From Anaerolineales bacterium (lineage in GTDB: Bacteria > Chloroflexota > Anaerolineae > Anaerolineales > RBG-16-64-43), in NCBI GenBank assembly GCA_016928575.1, contig JAFGKK010000038.1, forward strand, positions 1-40,646: DNA of 40,646 nt. The letters run 5' to 3'. Made by a program: the position numbers and the translations under genes. This document shows, in pieces, positions 15,763-23,135 of this stretch. Numbering within the stretch: the first letter of the stretch is position 1; every line of letters begins with the position of its first letter. The notes below the pieces were generated by a model. It saw nothing but the letters and a program-made list of their open reading frames with translations, was not told where the DNA came from and ran no database searches.

Positions 15763-16487
15763 GGCGTGAGCGCGGCCGCCGTCAGCGCCGCGGTTTCCAC
15801 GGTTTCCACGACCGCGCCGAAGACGTCGCCGGTGACCCCGCCCAAGTTCCTCCGCGCGATGCGCCGTACGGCTAACCCAACCGCCAGGCCCGCCCCGAGC
15901 GCCAGCAGGCCGGGAACGCCCAGCCAGACCGCCGCCGCGAGGGGGATCGGCGCGGCCAGGATCAGGGTGGATTTCTTCAGCCCGGCGTGCAGATCCGCTC
16001 CCATGCCATCGGCGCGGGCGGGCCGCGTCACACCGGCAAGGAGGATGCACCAGCGCCCCAGGCTGGCGGCGAGGATCAGCGCGGCGGGGGCCCGCTCCGG
16101 CGCGATGGAAACCAGCGCCGAGTACTTCATCAACAAAAGGAGCATGAGGCCCGCCGCACCGAAGGCGCCGAGATGCGGATCCTTCATGATTTGAAGGCGG
16201 CGTTCCGAGCCGCCGGGATGGAATATTCCGTCGCAGCAATCGGCCAACCCGTCGAGGTGCAAGCCGCCGGTCATAACGGCCCACGCCAGAAGCGCGAGCG
16301 CGGCGGCCATCGGCGGCGGGCCGAACCGGCCCGCCAGGAGAAAGACCGCGGCGGCAAGCGCGCCCAAGCACAGGCCGACAAAGGGGAACCACACCGCCGC
16401 GCGCCCGGAGTCGCCATTTCGCGGCCGGCTGTACTCCGGGACGGGAAATATGGTCAGCAGACGGAACGCAGCCAGAAGGTATTTCAT
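15759..16487 (-). CDS. cobS: Adenosylcobinamide-GDP ribazoletransferase (cobalamin synthase)
   Basis: This 242-residue membrane protein joins adenosylcobinamide-GDP to alpha-ribazole, the final assembly step. The Mg2+-binding hallmark appears as GGLHLDGLADCCDGIF near residues 74-89, followed by KDPHLGAFG. About six hydrophobic segments follow. ATGA overlaps join it to cobT (16484-16487) and cbiB (15759-15762). Confidence 0.95.
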   Translation of the reverse strand: MKYLLAAFRLLTIFPVPEYSRPRNGDSGRAAVWFPFVGLCLGALAAAVFLLAGRFGPPPMAAALALLAWAVMTGGLHLDGLADCCDGIFHPGGSERRLQIMKDPHLGAFGAAGLMLLLLMKYSALVSIAPERAPAALILAASLGRWCILLAGVTRPARADGMGADLHAGLKKSTLILAAPIPLAAAVWLGVPGLLALGAGLAVGLAVRRIARRNLGGVTGDVFGAVVETVETAALTAAALTP

Positions 16488-17536
16488 GCCTTACCGGAAA
16501 TTCCCGCCTCGTCGAACGTCGCCATCTCCGCCTGGAGACGGCAGGCGGCTTCGGCCAGTGCGATCCCGAGTGCCGCGCCGGTTCCTTCGCCGAGGCGCAG
16601 GTTGAGGTCGAGCAGAGGGAGCAACCCGAGGCTCTCGAGCATCCTGCCGTGCCCGGATTCCCCGGCTCGGTGCGCCGAAAGCAGGTACGGCCGGCACGCG
16701 GGGGCGATGGCGGCGGCGATCATAGCCGCCGCCGTGGCGATGAATCCGTCCAGCATCACCGGTTTTCGGCGGGCGGCCGCGCCCAGGATCACGCCCGCCA
16801 GGCCGCCGATCTCGAACCCTCCCACTTTGGCAAGCACGTTCAGGCCGTCGCGCGGGTCGGGTTTGTTCACCGATAGGGCCCGCTCGACGGCGGCGGCCTT
16901 GCGCTTCAATCGCCCGTCATCGATGCCCGTGCCGCGCCCGACGATCCTGCTTGGCGGCGCTCCCGTCAACACGCAGGCGATTGCGGCGGCGGCGGTCGTG
17001 TTGCCGATGCCCATCTCGCCCGTGCCGACGATGTCTGCGCCGCGAGCGATTTCCGCTTCGACCACTTCCACACCGGCCAGGACGGATTCCAACGCCTGCC
17101 CGTGCGTCATCGCCGGACCCAGCGCCATGTTCGCCGTTCCGTGGGCGATCTTTCTGCTCTGCAGTTGGTCGTGCGGGGGAATATCGGCGGCGACGCCCAT
17201 ATCGACGAACACCGCGCGGGCGCCGGCGGCGCTGGCCAGCACGTTGATCGCCGCGCCTCCCCGCAGGAAGTTGGCCACCATCTGCGCGGTGACCTCCCGC
17301 GGATAGGCGCTGACTCTCTCGTCCGTAACCCCGTGATCCGCGGCCATGACGATGACAACCTTATCCCGGATCACGGGCAGTTCGGCGCCGGTGATGCCTG
17401 CGAGCTGAATCGCCAGCTCTTCCAGCCGGCCCAAGCTTCCCGGCGGTTTGGTCAGCCGGTCCTGCCGTGCGCCCGCTGCTTTCGCTGCGGCGGCGTCGAA
17501 GGGCGGGATCTTTGCGATCAAGTTCTCCAGCGACAA
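16484..17536 (-). CDS. cobT: Nicotinate-nucleotide:dimethylbenzimidazole phosphoribosyltransferase
   Basis: The roughly 350-residue enzyme makes alpha-ribazole phosphate from the lower-ligand base and nicotinate mononucleotide. Seen: LTKPPGSLGRLEELAIQLAG, VIVMAADHGV, GEMGIGNTTAAAAI and AGESGHGRMLESLGLLPLLD...LGEGTGAALG, the last holding the catalytic Glu. No ATG starts this frame. I chose the TTG at 17536 because GGAGAG lies six bases upstream and the resulting N terminus (SLENLIAKIPP) matches usual CobT starts. A TTG at 17566 is possible but falls inside the 17565-17597 hairpin. It follows cobO after about 60 bases. Confidence 0.92.
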   Translation of the reverse strand: MSLENLIAKIPPFDAAAAKAAGARQDRLTKPPGSLGRLEELAIQLAGITGAELPVIRDKVVIVMAADHGVTDERVSAYPREVTAQMVANFLRGGAAINVLASAAGARAVFVDMGVAADIPPHDQLQSRKIAHGTANMALGPAMTHGQALESVLAGVEVVEAEIARGADIVGTGEMGIGNTTAAAAIACVLTGAPPSRIVGRGTGIDDGRLKRKAAAVERALSVNKPDPRDGLNVLAKVGGFEIGGLAGVILGAAARRKPVMLDGFIATAAAMIAAAIAPACRPYLLSAHRAGESGHGRMLESLGLLPLLDLNLRLGEGTGAALGIALAEAACRLQAEMATFDEAGISGKA

Positions 17537-17564
17537 GGCGTTCTCTCCATCTTCCGCGGCGGCC

Positions 17565-17597
17565 AACCCTTGCCGACCCTTAGGGTCGGCAAGGGTT
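17565..17597. repeat. Perfect 16-bp hairpin between cobO and cobT
   Basis: AACCCTTGCCGACCCT and its exact complement surround one base. It begins two bases after the cobO stop codon and ends about 28 bases before the cobT start (TTG at 17536). There is no U-tract, so an mRNA processing or stability element, or a dispersed repeat, is more likely than a terminator. Confidence 0.9.
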
Positions 17598-17599
17598 CC

Positions 17600-18151
17600 C
17601 TAAAATTCGATTCCCGGCTGCCCTTGGATCCCCTGATCGTAGGCGTGCTTGATGAGCTTCATCTCGGTCACGGTATCGGCGTACTCGATCAGCGCCGCGG
17701 GGGCGTACCTGCCGGTAACGATCAGGTGCATCCGCGGCGGCTTGTTGCGCGCCAGCCAATCGACAACCCCGGCGGGATCCAGCCAGCCGAAATGCAGGGG
17801 AAAGGTGAACTCGTCAAGGATGACCAGATCGTATTCCCCGCCGGAGATTTTTTCCCGCGCCGTCTGCCAGCCCCGTTCCGCGCAGCGCTTGGATCCCTCC
17901 GCATCCCTGTCGGGCCAGACGTAGCCGTCGCCGCTGATGTGCCACTCGATCCCCAGCTTGGCGGCGGCCTGCGCCTCGCCCGAGCCGACATCGGCGGACT
18001 TGATGAATTGGATCATGCACACGCGCAACCCGCGGCCCCACGCCCGCAGGAGGACTCCGACCGCGGCGCTGGTTTTGCCCTTGCCCTCCCCGGTGTTCAC
18101 CAAAACCCGCCCTTGCGCGGAGCGGCCGGTTTTCGGTTCACTCTGCGTCAT
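17600..18151 (-). CDS. cobO: Corrinoid adenosyltransferase (CobA/CobO/BtuR type)
   Basis: The 183-residue enzyme transfers the adenosyl group of ATP to cob(I)alamin or corrinoid precursors. Seen: P-loop VNTGEGKGKTSAA near residues 18-30, MIQFIKS, LVILDEFTFPLHFGWLD and TGRYAP, all typical of the CobA/BtuR family. The ATG at 18151 is preceded by GGAGGG with good spacing; a GTG six bases further upstream is too close to that site. It overlaps btuD by 14 bases. Confidence 0.94.
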   Translation of the reverse strand: MTQSEPKTGRSAQGRVLVNTGEGKGKTSAAVGVLLRAWGRGLRVCMIQFIKSADVGSGEAQAAAKLGIEWHISGDGYVWPDRDAEGSKRCAERGWQTAREKISGGEYDLVILDEFTFPLHFGWLDPAGVVDWLARNKPPRMHLIVTGRYAPAALIEYADTVTEMKLIKHAYDQGIQGQPGIEF

Positions 18152-18944
18152 CGGCACCCTCCATCGAATCGAAATCCGGCGTGACGAACAGGGAATCCCT
18201 GGTCGGGTGCCGGGTGACCAGAATAGGAACGCCGTAGGCCCGCGTCAGGCGGTCCGGAGTGAGCACCTCCGCCGGCGTTCCCAGCGCGTCCAGCGTTCCG
18301 CCGCTCAGGAGCGCCACCCGGTCCGCGTAGACCGCGGCCAGGTTCAGGTCGTGCAGGCTGACGACGACCGCCAACCCGTTGTGATGCGCCAGCCGGTGGA
18401 CCAGACCGAGGATGCCGGTCTGGTATTTCAAGTCGAGATGCGAGGTGGGCTCGTCCAACAATAAGAAGGAAGGCTCTTGGGCCAGGACGCGGGCCAGGAC
18501 CATGCGCTGGTGCTCGCCACCGGAAAGCTCCGTCGCCAGCCGGTCCGCCATGCCCTCCAACCCGACCAGGGCAAGCGCTTCCTCGGAGGCTTGGCGGTCG
18601 CGCCCGGTGAGCGGAAGGAGCCAGCCGCGGTGCGGCGCCCGCCCGAGGGAGACGATCTGCATCACCGTCGCCGGCCAGGGATCGCCGTCCTTCTGCGCCG
18701 CGAAGGCCAGACGCCGGGCGGTTTCGCGCGCCGAGAGACCCCAGAGCTCGCGTCCGGCGAGGATCACTTTGCCGCGTGCCGGCTTGAGCAAGCGGGCCAT
18801 CGCCCGCAGCAGCGTACTCTTGCCCGCGCCGTTCGGGCCGATCAGCGCCAACACCTGGCCGGGCCGAGCTTCGAGCGAAATCCGTTCCACCACCGTCCGG
18901 CGGTCGTACGCGCAGGCAAGATCGCGCAGTTCGAGCGCGGTCAT
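18138..18944 (-). CDS. btuD: Cobalamin/corrinoid ABC transporter ATP-binding protein
   Basis: The 268-residue ATPase of the FecE/BtuD importer class has Walker A GPNGAGKST, signature LSGGEHQRMVLARVL, Walker B FLLLDEPTSHLDL and the switch His in VSLHDLNLAAVYAD. It pairs with BtuC, with which it shares an ATGA overlap (18941-18944). Sequence alone cannot separate iron-siderophore from B12 transport; the riboswitch and cob genes decide for corrinoids. Confidence 0.93.
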   Translation of the reverse strand: MTALELRDLACAYDRRTVVERISLEARPGQVLALIGPNGAGKSTLLRAMARLLKPARGKVILAGRELWGLSARETARRLAFAAQKDGDPWPATVMQIVSLGRAPHRGWLLPLTGRDRQASEEALALVGLEGMADRLATELSGGEHQRMVLARVLAQEPSFLLLDEPTSHLDLKYQTGILGLVHRLAHHNGLAVVVSLHDLNLAAVYADRVALLSGGTLDALGTPAEVLTPDRLTRAYGVPILVTRHPTRDSLFVTPDFDSMEGADDAE

Positions 18945-19966
18945 GCTCCCCTCCGCAGTTCCTGCTGGCGCGTCTTCAGCAGGAAGAGAAAGAACGCGCC
19001 GCCGAGGAGCGAGGTGACGATGCCCACCGGCAATTCCATCGGCGCGAGCAGCACCCGCGCCAAGTCATCGGCCAGAAGCGTGAGCAGCGCGCCGGTGAGC
19101 GCGCTGGCGGGGATCAGCCGCCCGTGCGAGGCGCCGAACAGCATCCGGGCGATGTGCGGCGAGACCAGTCCGACGAATCCGATGATCCCGCCGGAGGCCA
19201 CCGCGGCGGCGGTCGCCAGACTGGCGGCGGCGACCACCACGCCGCGCGCGCGCGGCAGCGAGAGGCCGACCGTTTGGGCGGTTTCCTCGCCGCAGGCAAG
19301 GGCATCCAGCGGACGCGCCAACAGCCACAGGGCGGCGATCCCCGCCGCCAGGTAGGGCGCGCCGCTCCACAGGTGAGGCCAACTGCGTCCGCTGAAACCG
19401 CCCATCAGCCAGACGAAGATCTCGTGGAGAGTCTCCTCGCGGGTGAGCATCAGCAACGAAACGGCCGAGGAGAGCACGGTCGACAACGCCGCTCCCGCCA
19501 GGAGCAGTCCGATCACGGTGGCTTTCCCGCCCCCGCCGGCGATCAGGTACACGGTCAGGACCGCCAGCAGGGCACCGGCGAAGGCCATGAGCGGTGTGGG
19601 ACCGAAGCCCGCCAGGTTCCACGTCAAGCCGAGGGTGATGGCTAGAGTCGCCCCCAGGGCCGCGCCGCTCGACGCGCCGATCACGTACGGATCGGCCAGC
19701 GGGTTGCGGAACAGCGCTTGGAAGGCGGCGCCCGCCGCGGCCAGCCCGGCTCCGACCAGCGCCGCCAGGAGGACCCGCGCCAGGCGCAGATCGCGGACGA
19801 TGGCGACCTCTGCGGGATTCAAACCGGGCTTCTGCGGATGGAAGAGCACATCGACTACCCGCTCCGGGGGAATATTCACCGCGCCGACGCCCAGGCTGAA
19901 CACCAGCACCGCGGCGAGGGCGAGGACAAGCAACAACAAGAGGAAGGCAAAGCGGCGCGAACTCAT
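18941..19966 (-). CDS. btuC: Cobalamin/corrinoid ABC transporter permease (FecCD family)
   Basis: This 341-residue, strongly hydrophobic protein has about nine to ten membrane helices. Family features are [37 protein letters not shown]-like sequence near residues 55-95 and [16 protein letters not shown] with the L-loop that contacts the ATPase. Proteins of this class form a dimer that receives the corrinoid from BtuF. It follows btuF after 85 bases that carry a large hairpin. Start ATG at 19966; the ribosome site is weak. Confidence 0.94.
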   Translation of the reverse strand: [341 protein letters not shown]

Positions 19967-19986
19967 ACAATCCTATCCGAAGAAAG

Positions 19987-20039
19987 CTCCACCGCAGAGG
20001 CGCGGATCCTGATTTACTTCCCGCGCCTCTGCGGTGGAG
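19987..20039. repeat. Perfect 19-bp inverted repeat between btuF and btuC
   Basis: CTCCACCGCAGAGGCGCGG (19987-20005) is exactly complementary to 20021-20039, with a 15-base loop. The CACCGCAGAGGCGC core resembles the termini of the element at 37273-37377 (CACCGCAAAGACGC). With no U-run it is likely a dispersed repeat or an mRNA-stabilising hairpin that sets BtuF above BtuCD. Confidence 0.9.
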
Positions 20040-20051
20040 GAAAGCCATGGA

Positions 20052-21044
20052 TCAATGGAACAGCTCGGGGTACAACGCTTCGGCGACGTCTTCCAAGGCG
20101 TCCACCAGGCGCGGTCCCGGGCGCGAGCAGATGTTCCCGTCGATCAGGTACACGCGGTTGTTGACGACCGCGTCGATCTCCCCCCATCCGGGCCGGGATC
20201 CCAAGAGCTCGGCGGTCAATTTATCGCCGTGGTAATCCGGCCCCATGATCACCGCCGGATTGCGCTTGACCACTTCCTCGGCGCTGACGGTCGGATAATC
20301 CCCGCTCAACTCAGCGAAGATGTTGACTCCGCCCGCCAGGCCGATCATTTGGCCGGCAAAGGTGCCCGGCCCGGCGGTCATCAGCGGCTCGTCCCAGACC
20401 TCCCAGAACACGGACAGGCGCTCCGCGGCGGGGACGGCGGAGACGGCTTCGGTCACGGCCGTTGTGCGCGCCTTCATCCACTCGACCACGGCGGCGGCTT
20501 CCCCGGCGTGGCCGGTGATTTTTCCGACCAACTCGATGTTGGCGTAGACATCGTCGAAGGACGCGCCCTTGAGCGCGGCGACGGCGATCCCCGCCTGCCC
20601 CAGTGCGGCGATGACGATTTCCTGCTGGGTGTCGTTGGCCAACACCAGATCCGGAGCGAGCGATACGATGGTTTCCACGCTGATCGACTCGCCGGTGAAA
20701 CCGCCCACCGCCGGAAGCCCTGCGGCTTCGGGCGGGTAGTCGCAATAGGAAGTGTTTCCCACGACCATGCCGCCGGCGCCGACCGCGAAGAGGATCTCGG
20801 TGTTGGAGGGGGTCAGCGATACGATCCGCGCGGGAGCGGTTTTCAGGGTAACCGAGCGCCCCGCCCCGTCGGTGAAGGTCAATGGAAAAACGGGCTCGGC
20901 CGTCGGTTCGAGAGTCGGAGACGGTTCGGCCGTCGGGGGAGCATTGGTGGGTTGTGGAGCCTGAGTCGGAGCGGCCATGGGAGCGCATCCCGCCAGGCAA
21001 AGCGAGAATACGAAAAACATGGGCAATGCAATCTTTCGGAACAT
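20052..21044 (-). CDS. btuF: Cobalamin/corrinoid-binding lipoprotein of the ABC importer
   Basis: The 330-residue substrate-binding protein has a lipobox (SLCLAGC, Cys at about residue 19), then a Pro/Thr/Glu-rich linker of about 40 residues as in Gram-positive-type tethered binding proteins. The BtuF/TroA fold follows: PARIVSLTPSNTEILFAVGA, VGGFTGESISVETIVSLAPDLVL and GWGEIDAVVNNRVYLIDG. The ATG at 21044 has a strong GGAGGT four bases upstream; an earlier in-frame ATG at 21083 lies in the terminator U-tract and is rejected. It is the first gene after the riboswitch, so corrinoid scarcity should raise it and the whole operon. Confidence 0.95.
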   Translation of the reverse strand: MFRKIALPMFFVFSLCLAGCAPMAAPTQAPQPTNAPPTAEPSPTLEPTAEPVFPLTFTDGAGRSVTLKTAPARIVSLTPSNTEILFAVGAGGMVVGNTSYCDYPPEAAGLPAVGGFTGESISVETIVSLAPDLVLANDTQQEIVIAALGQAGIAVAALKGASFDDVYANIELVGKITGHAGEAAAVVEWMKARTTAVTEAVSAVPAAERLSVFWEVWDEPLMTAGPGTFAGQMIGLAGGVNIFAELSGDYPTVSAEEVVKRNPAVIMGPDYHGDKLTAELLGSRPGWGEIDAVVNNRVYLIDGNICSRPGPRLVDALEDVAEALYPELFH

Positions 21045-21082
21045 CCAGACCTCCAAAAGAAAAATAGGGAACGAACTTGCCA

Positions 21083-21116
21083 TGAAAAAGAATAACCCGG
21101 CCTTTCGGTCGGGTTA
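21083..21116 (-). terminator. Riboswitch-controlled intrinsic terminator
   Basis: On the minus strand TAACCCGACC-GAAA-GGCCGGGTTA (21093-21116, one mismatch) is followed by TTCTTTTTC. It stands 70 bases after the riboswitch B12 box and before the btuF start, where a cobalamin-dependent terminator is expected. Confidence 0.85.
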
Positions 21117-21182
21117 CGGGTCTGGCGATTGCGGGTCTGCCATACTCCACCTCCTTAATCCGAGAAGGGTTTTCGAGTATCG

Positions 21183-21313
21183 TCGAGGCAGGCGTCCTGG
21201 CTTGTCGGAGGATCCGACTCACAGTTGCGGTACAGCGCTGGACTCGCACCAGCTTCCACCTTTATGCCCTGGCTTCCGGGCGGCGGGTCACCTCAACGTT
21301 ATTCGGTTGTTAA
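21183..21313 (-). ncRNA. Cobalamin riboswitch
   Basis: Read on the minus strand, the leader contains GGTGCGAGTCCAGCGCTG, TACCGCAACTGTGAG and the B12 box AAGCCAGGACGCCTGCC (21187-21203), in the order and spacing of the AdoCbl riboswitch. Upstream paired segments (CCCGCCGCCCGGAAGCCAGGG) fit the P3-P4 region. It is followed by an intrinsic terminator and then btuF, so it should shut transcription of the uptake/synthesis operon when cobalamin is plentiful. The exact 5' edge is approximate. Confidence 0.96.
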
Positions 21314-21322
21314 TCCACGGGA

Positions 21323-21351
21323 ATTCTATGAAGGAACGCGGTTTTTGTCAA
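21323..21351 (-). promoter_or_regulatory. Sigma-70-type promoter of the cobalamin operon
   Basis: On the minus strand TTGACA (21346-21351) and TAGAAT (21323-21328) are separated by 17 bases. The predicted transcript would start near 21316, right at the 5' side of the riboswitch. Confidence 0.85.
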
Positions 21352-21666
21352 TCGGCTTCATGCCCGGAATAGGATTGGATGTAATACCGGATGATTTTCC
21401 GTCGGCAACATGCCGTGCGGTCGAACCGCATCACGAACGGGATGGGCGGACCGCAAGGAACCGGCGCCCGAGCTCAAGCGCGATAATCCGTCGCCGCTTG
21501 GGAAAACGCCGGCCTATAGCAGGCAGACGATGGACCGTGGACGACGGACCACAGCCGTCATCCGTTTTGGTTCATCATCTCACGTCCGGGGTTTTTCCCC
21601 GGCCGCGGATACAGGGACCACTGCGAAAATCAACCATGGTCGTGCATATCCTCCGGGGGGCGGACC
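21352..21666. repeat. Intergenic region with diverged copy of the GATGGTC repeat
   Basis: No gene is seen. From about 21508 the sequence parallels 22908 onward: CGCCGGCCTATAGCAGGCAGAC matches CGCCGGCCTATGGCAAGCAGAC, followed by GATGG/GACC words, a CATCTCACGTCCG segment and CCGGCCGCGG. It is the most diverged of the three long copies. It lies just beyond the 3' end of the serine hydrolase gene, so that gene has related repeats on both sides. Confidence 0.6.
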
Positions 21667-22872
21667 TCACAGGCACCCGTACACCGCCTCGCGGACTGCG
21701 CGTTCGCGCGGATCGCCGGAAACGGAGAAGCCCATGTGGTTCATGACATATGCGTAGCCGATTCCCGGGTCCGGGTCGGCGAAGGCGAGCGATCCGCCCG
21801 CTCCGCCGATTCCAAACGCGCGGCTGCTGGTTCCGAACGGAAGATCCGGCGACGGCTTGGCAAACCCCAGCGAGAAGCGGAAATCCATCCGCGCCACCCG
21901 GTCGATCTTTTCGCCGGGCGGAAGCGCAACGGGCGATTCCAAATCGGCGAGGAATTCGGGGGTTAGCCCCAGCTTCTTTCCGCCTGCGGCGAACTCGTGG
22001 AACAGGAGCGCCATTCCGCGCGCGCTTCCGATCCCGTTCCCGGCCGGCATCTCCACCGACTGCAGCTCCCGCCGGTTGAAGTTGTCGTGCTTGAGGAGCT
22101 GCTTCGGGTCGATCATGCTGCGCCAGGTGAGCGACCAGGGGTTAAAGAATTGGAACAGGATGCGGGTGTCCATCTCCCTCAGATGGGAAAACAGCTGGAA
22201 TACCGAATTCATTCCGCCGTGCAAAACGGCAATCCGCTCCTGCGGAGTCTCCGGAGGCAGGCCGATATGGAACTCCGCCCCCAGCGGTCCGGCGATCTCC
22301 TCGCGGAAGAACCTTCCCAGGCTGCGGTGCCGCGGATCGACCCGGCGCAGGAGTTCCCCCATATACCAGCCGATCGTCCAACAGTGGTATCCCTGCCGGG
22401 TCCCGGGCTCCCACAACGGCTTCTTCTCCGCCAGCGACGCGGCCTGCGCCGAGGTGTCAAAATCGGCAAAGGCGCGCAAGCGCAACCCGTCGAGCGTGCA
22501 CAACCCCGCGCGGTGCCCGAGCAGCGTGCGGACGGTGATATCCTGCTTGCCATTGTGGGCGAACTCCGGCCAATAGGCGGCCACTTTCCCGTCGTACTCC
22601 AGCCAGCCGCGCCCGTTGGCCACGGCCAGGGTCATCGCCGCGAAGCCCTTGGTCGAGGAAAAAACCGGGACGAGGGTATCCTCTTGCCACGGCGCCCGCG
22701 TTCGATCGTCGCGCGCGCCGCCCCACAAGTCCACGACCTTGCGGCTTTGCCGGAAGACGGCGCAGGCCGCACCGAGTTCCCCGCGCCCGGAAAAATTGCG
22801 GGCGAACGCCTCGCGCACCGGCTCGAATCCGGGCGCTACGCTGCCGTGGACGGTTTCGCTTCTCGCTGTCAT
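21667..22872 (-). CDS. Serine hydrolase of the beta-lactamase/EstB fold
   Basis: This 401-residue protein has no signal peptide, so it is probably cytoplasmic. The catalytic SxxK appears as SSTK (72-75) in VFSSTKGFAAM, and a Tyr motif as GYHCWTIGWYMGEL. The third motif region may be FGIGGAGGSLAFADP near the end, without a canonical KTG. This pattern fits class C beta-lactamase-like esterases and carboxylesterases (EstB, LACTB-like) more than true beta-lactamases. The ATG at 22872 follows GGTGGCAG; the frame extends 20 residues upstream into repeat DNA. It stands alone between repeat copies. The substrate is unknown. Confidence 0.85.
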   Translation of the reverse strand: MTARSETVHGSVAPGFEPVREAFARNFSGRGELGAACAVFRQSRKVVDLWGGARDDRTRAPWQEDTLVPVFSSTKGFAAMTLAVANGRGWLEYDGKVAAYWPEFAHNGKQDITVRTLLGHRAGLCTLDGLRLRAFADFDTSAQAASLAEKKPLWEPGTRQGYHCWTIGWYMGELLRRVDPRHRSLGRFFREEIAGPLGAEFHIGLPPETPQERIAVLHGGMNSVFQLFSHLREMDTRILFQFFNPWSLTWRSMIDPKQLLKHDNFNRRELQSVEMPAGNGIGSARGMALLFHEFAAGGKKLGLTPEFLADLESPVALPPGEKIDRVARMDFRFSLGFAKPSPDLPFGTSSRAFGIGGAGGSLAFADPDPGIGYAYVMNHMGFSVSGDPRERAVREAVYGCL

Positions 22873-22904
22873 CTGCCACCCCAACGATCTTGATGTTCGG
22901 CGCC

Positions 22905-23120
22905 GGCCTATGGCAAGCAGACCTTCGACCATTGCCGCTGATTGTTCGAGTTCCTCATATCGTGTCCGAAATTTTTTTCCGCGGCCGCGGGCATGGGAAC
23001 CACACCAATAATCGGCGATGGTCGATGCCTGCCCCCGAGTGCCTTTGTCGGGAGGGGTTTATCGTCTATGGTCGGTCATGAGATGGTCCATCGCCCATCG
23101 GCGGTTTTTCCATAATCGTG
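22905..23120. repeat. Long copy B of the GATGGTC dispersed repeat
   Basis: It contains CGAGTTCCTCATATCGTGTCC, CGCGGCCGCGGGCATGGGA, GATGGTCGATGCCTGCCCCC, CTTTGTCGG and TATCGTCTATGGTCGGTC, in the same order as copy A at 10.68-10.87 kb. It fills the gap between the serine hydrolase and the RPH-like gene, ending about 15 bases before the latter's stop codon. Confidence 0.8.
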
Positions 23121-23135
23121 GAGTAATAGGAGCGC

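Noticed and set aside
14836-16392. Long form of CbiB starting at 16392
   Set aside because: The extra 200 residues are an out-of-frame copy of the cobS region; the CbiB family start and the ATGA overlap are at 15762.
21045-21083. BtuF start at the ATG at 21083
   Set aside because: That ATG lies in the U-tract of the riboswitch terminator; the ATG at 21044 has GGAGGT and gives a proper lipoprotein signal.
21667-22872. Call as a beta-lactamase resistance gene
   Set aside because: No signal peptide and no KTG motif; the motif set fits cytoplasmic esterase-like members better.
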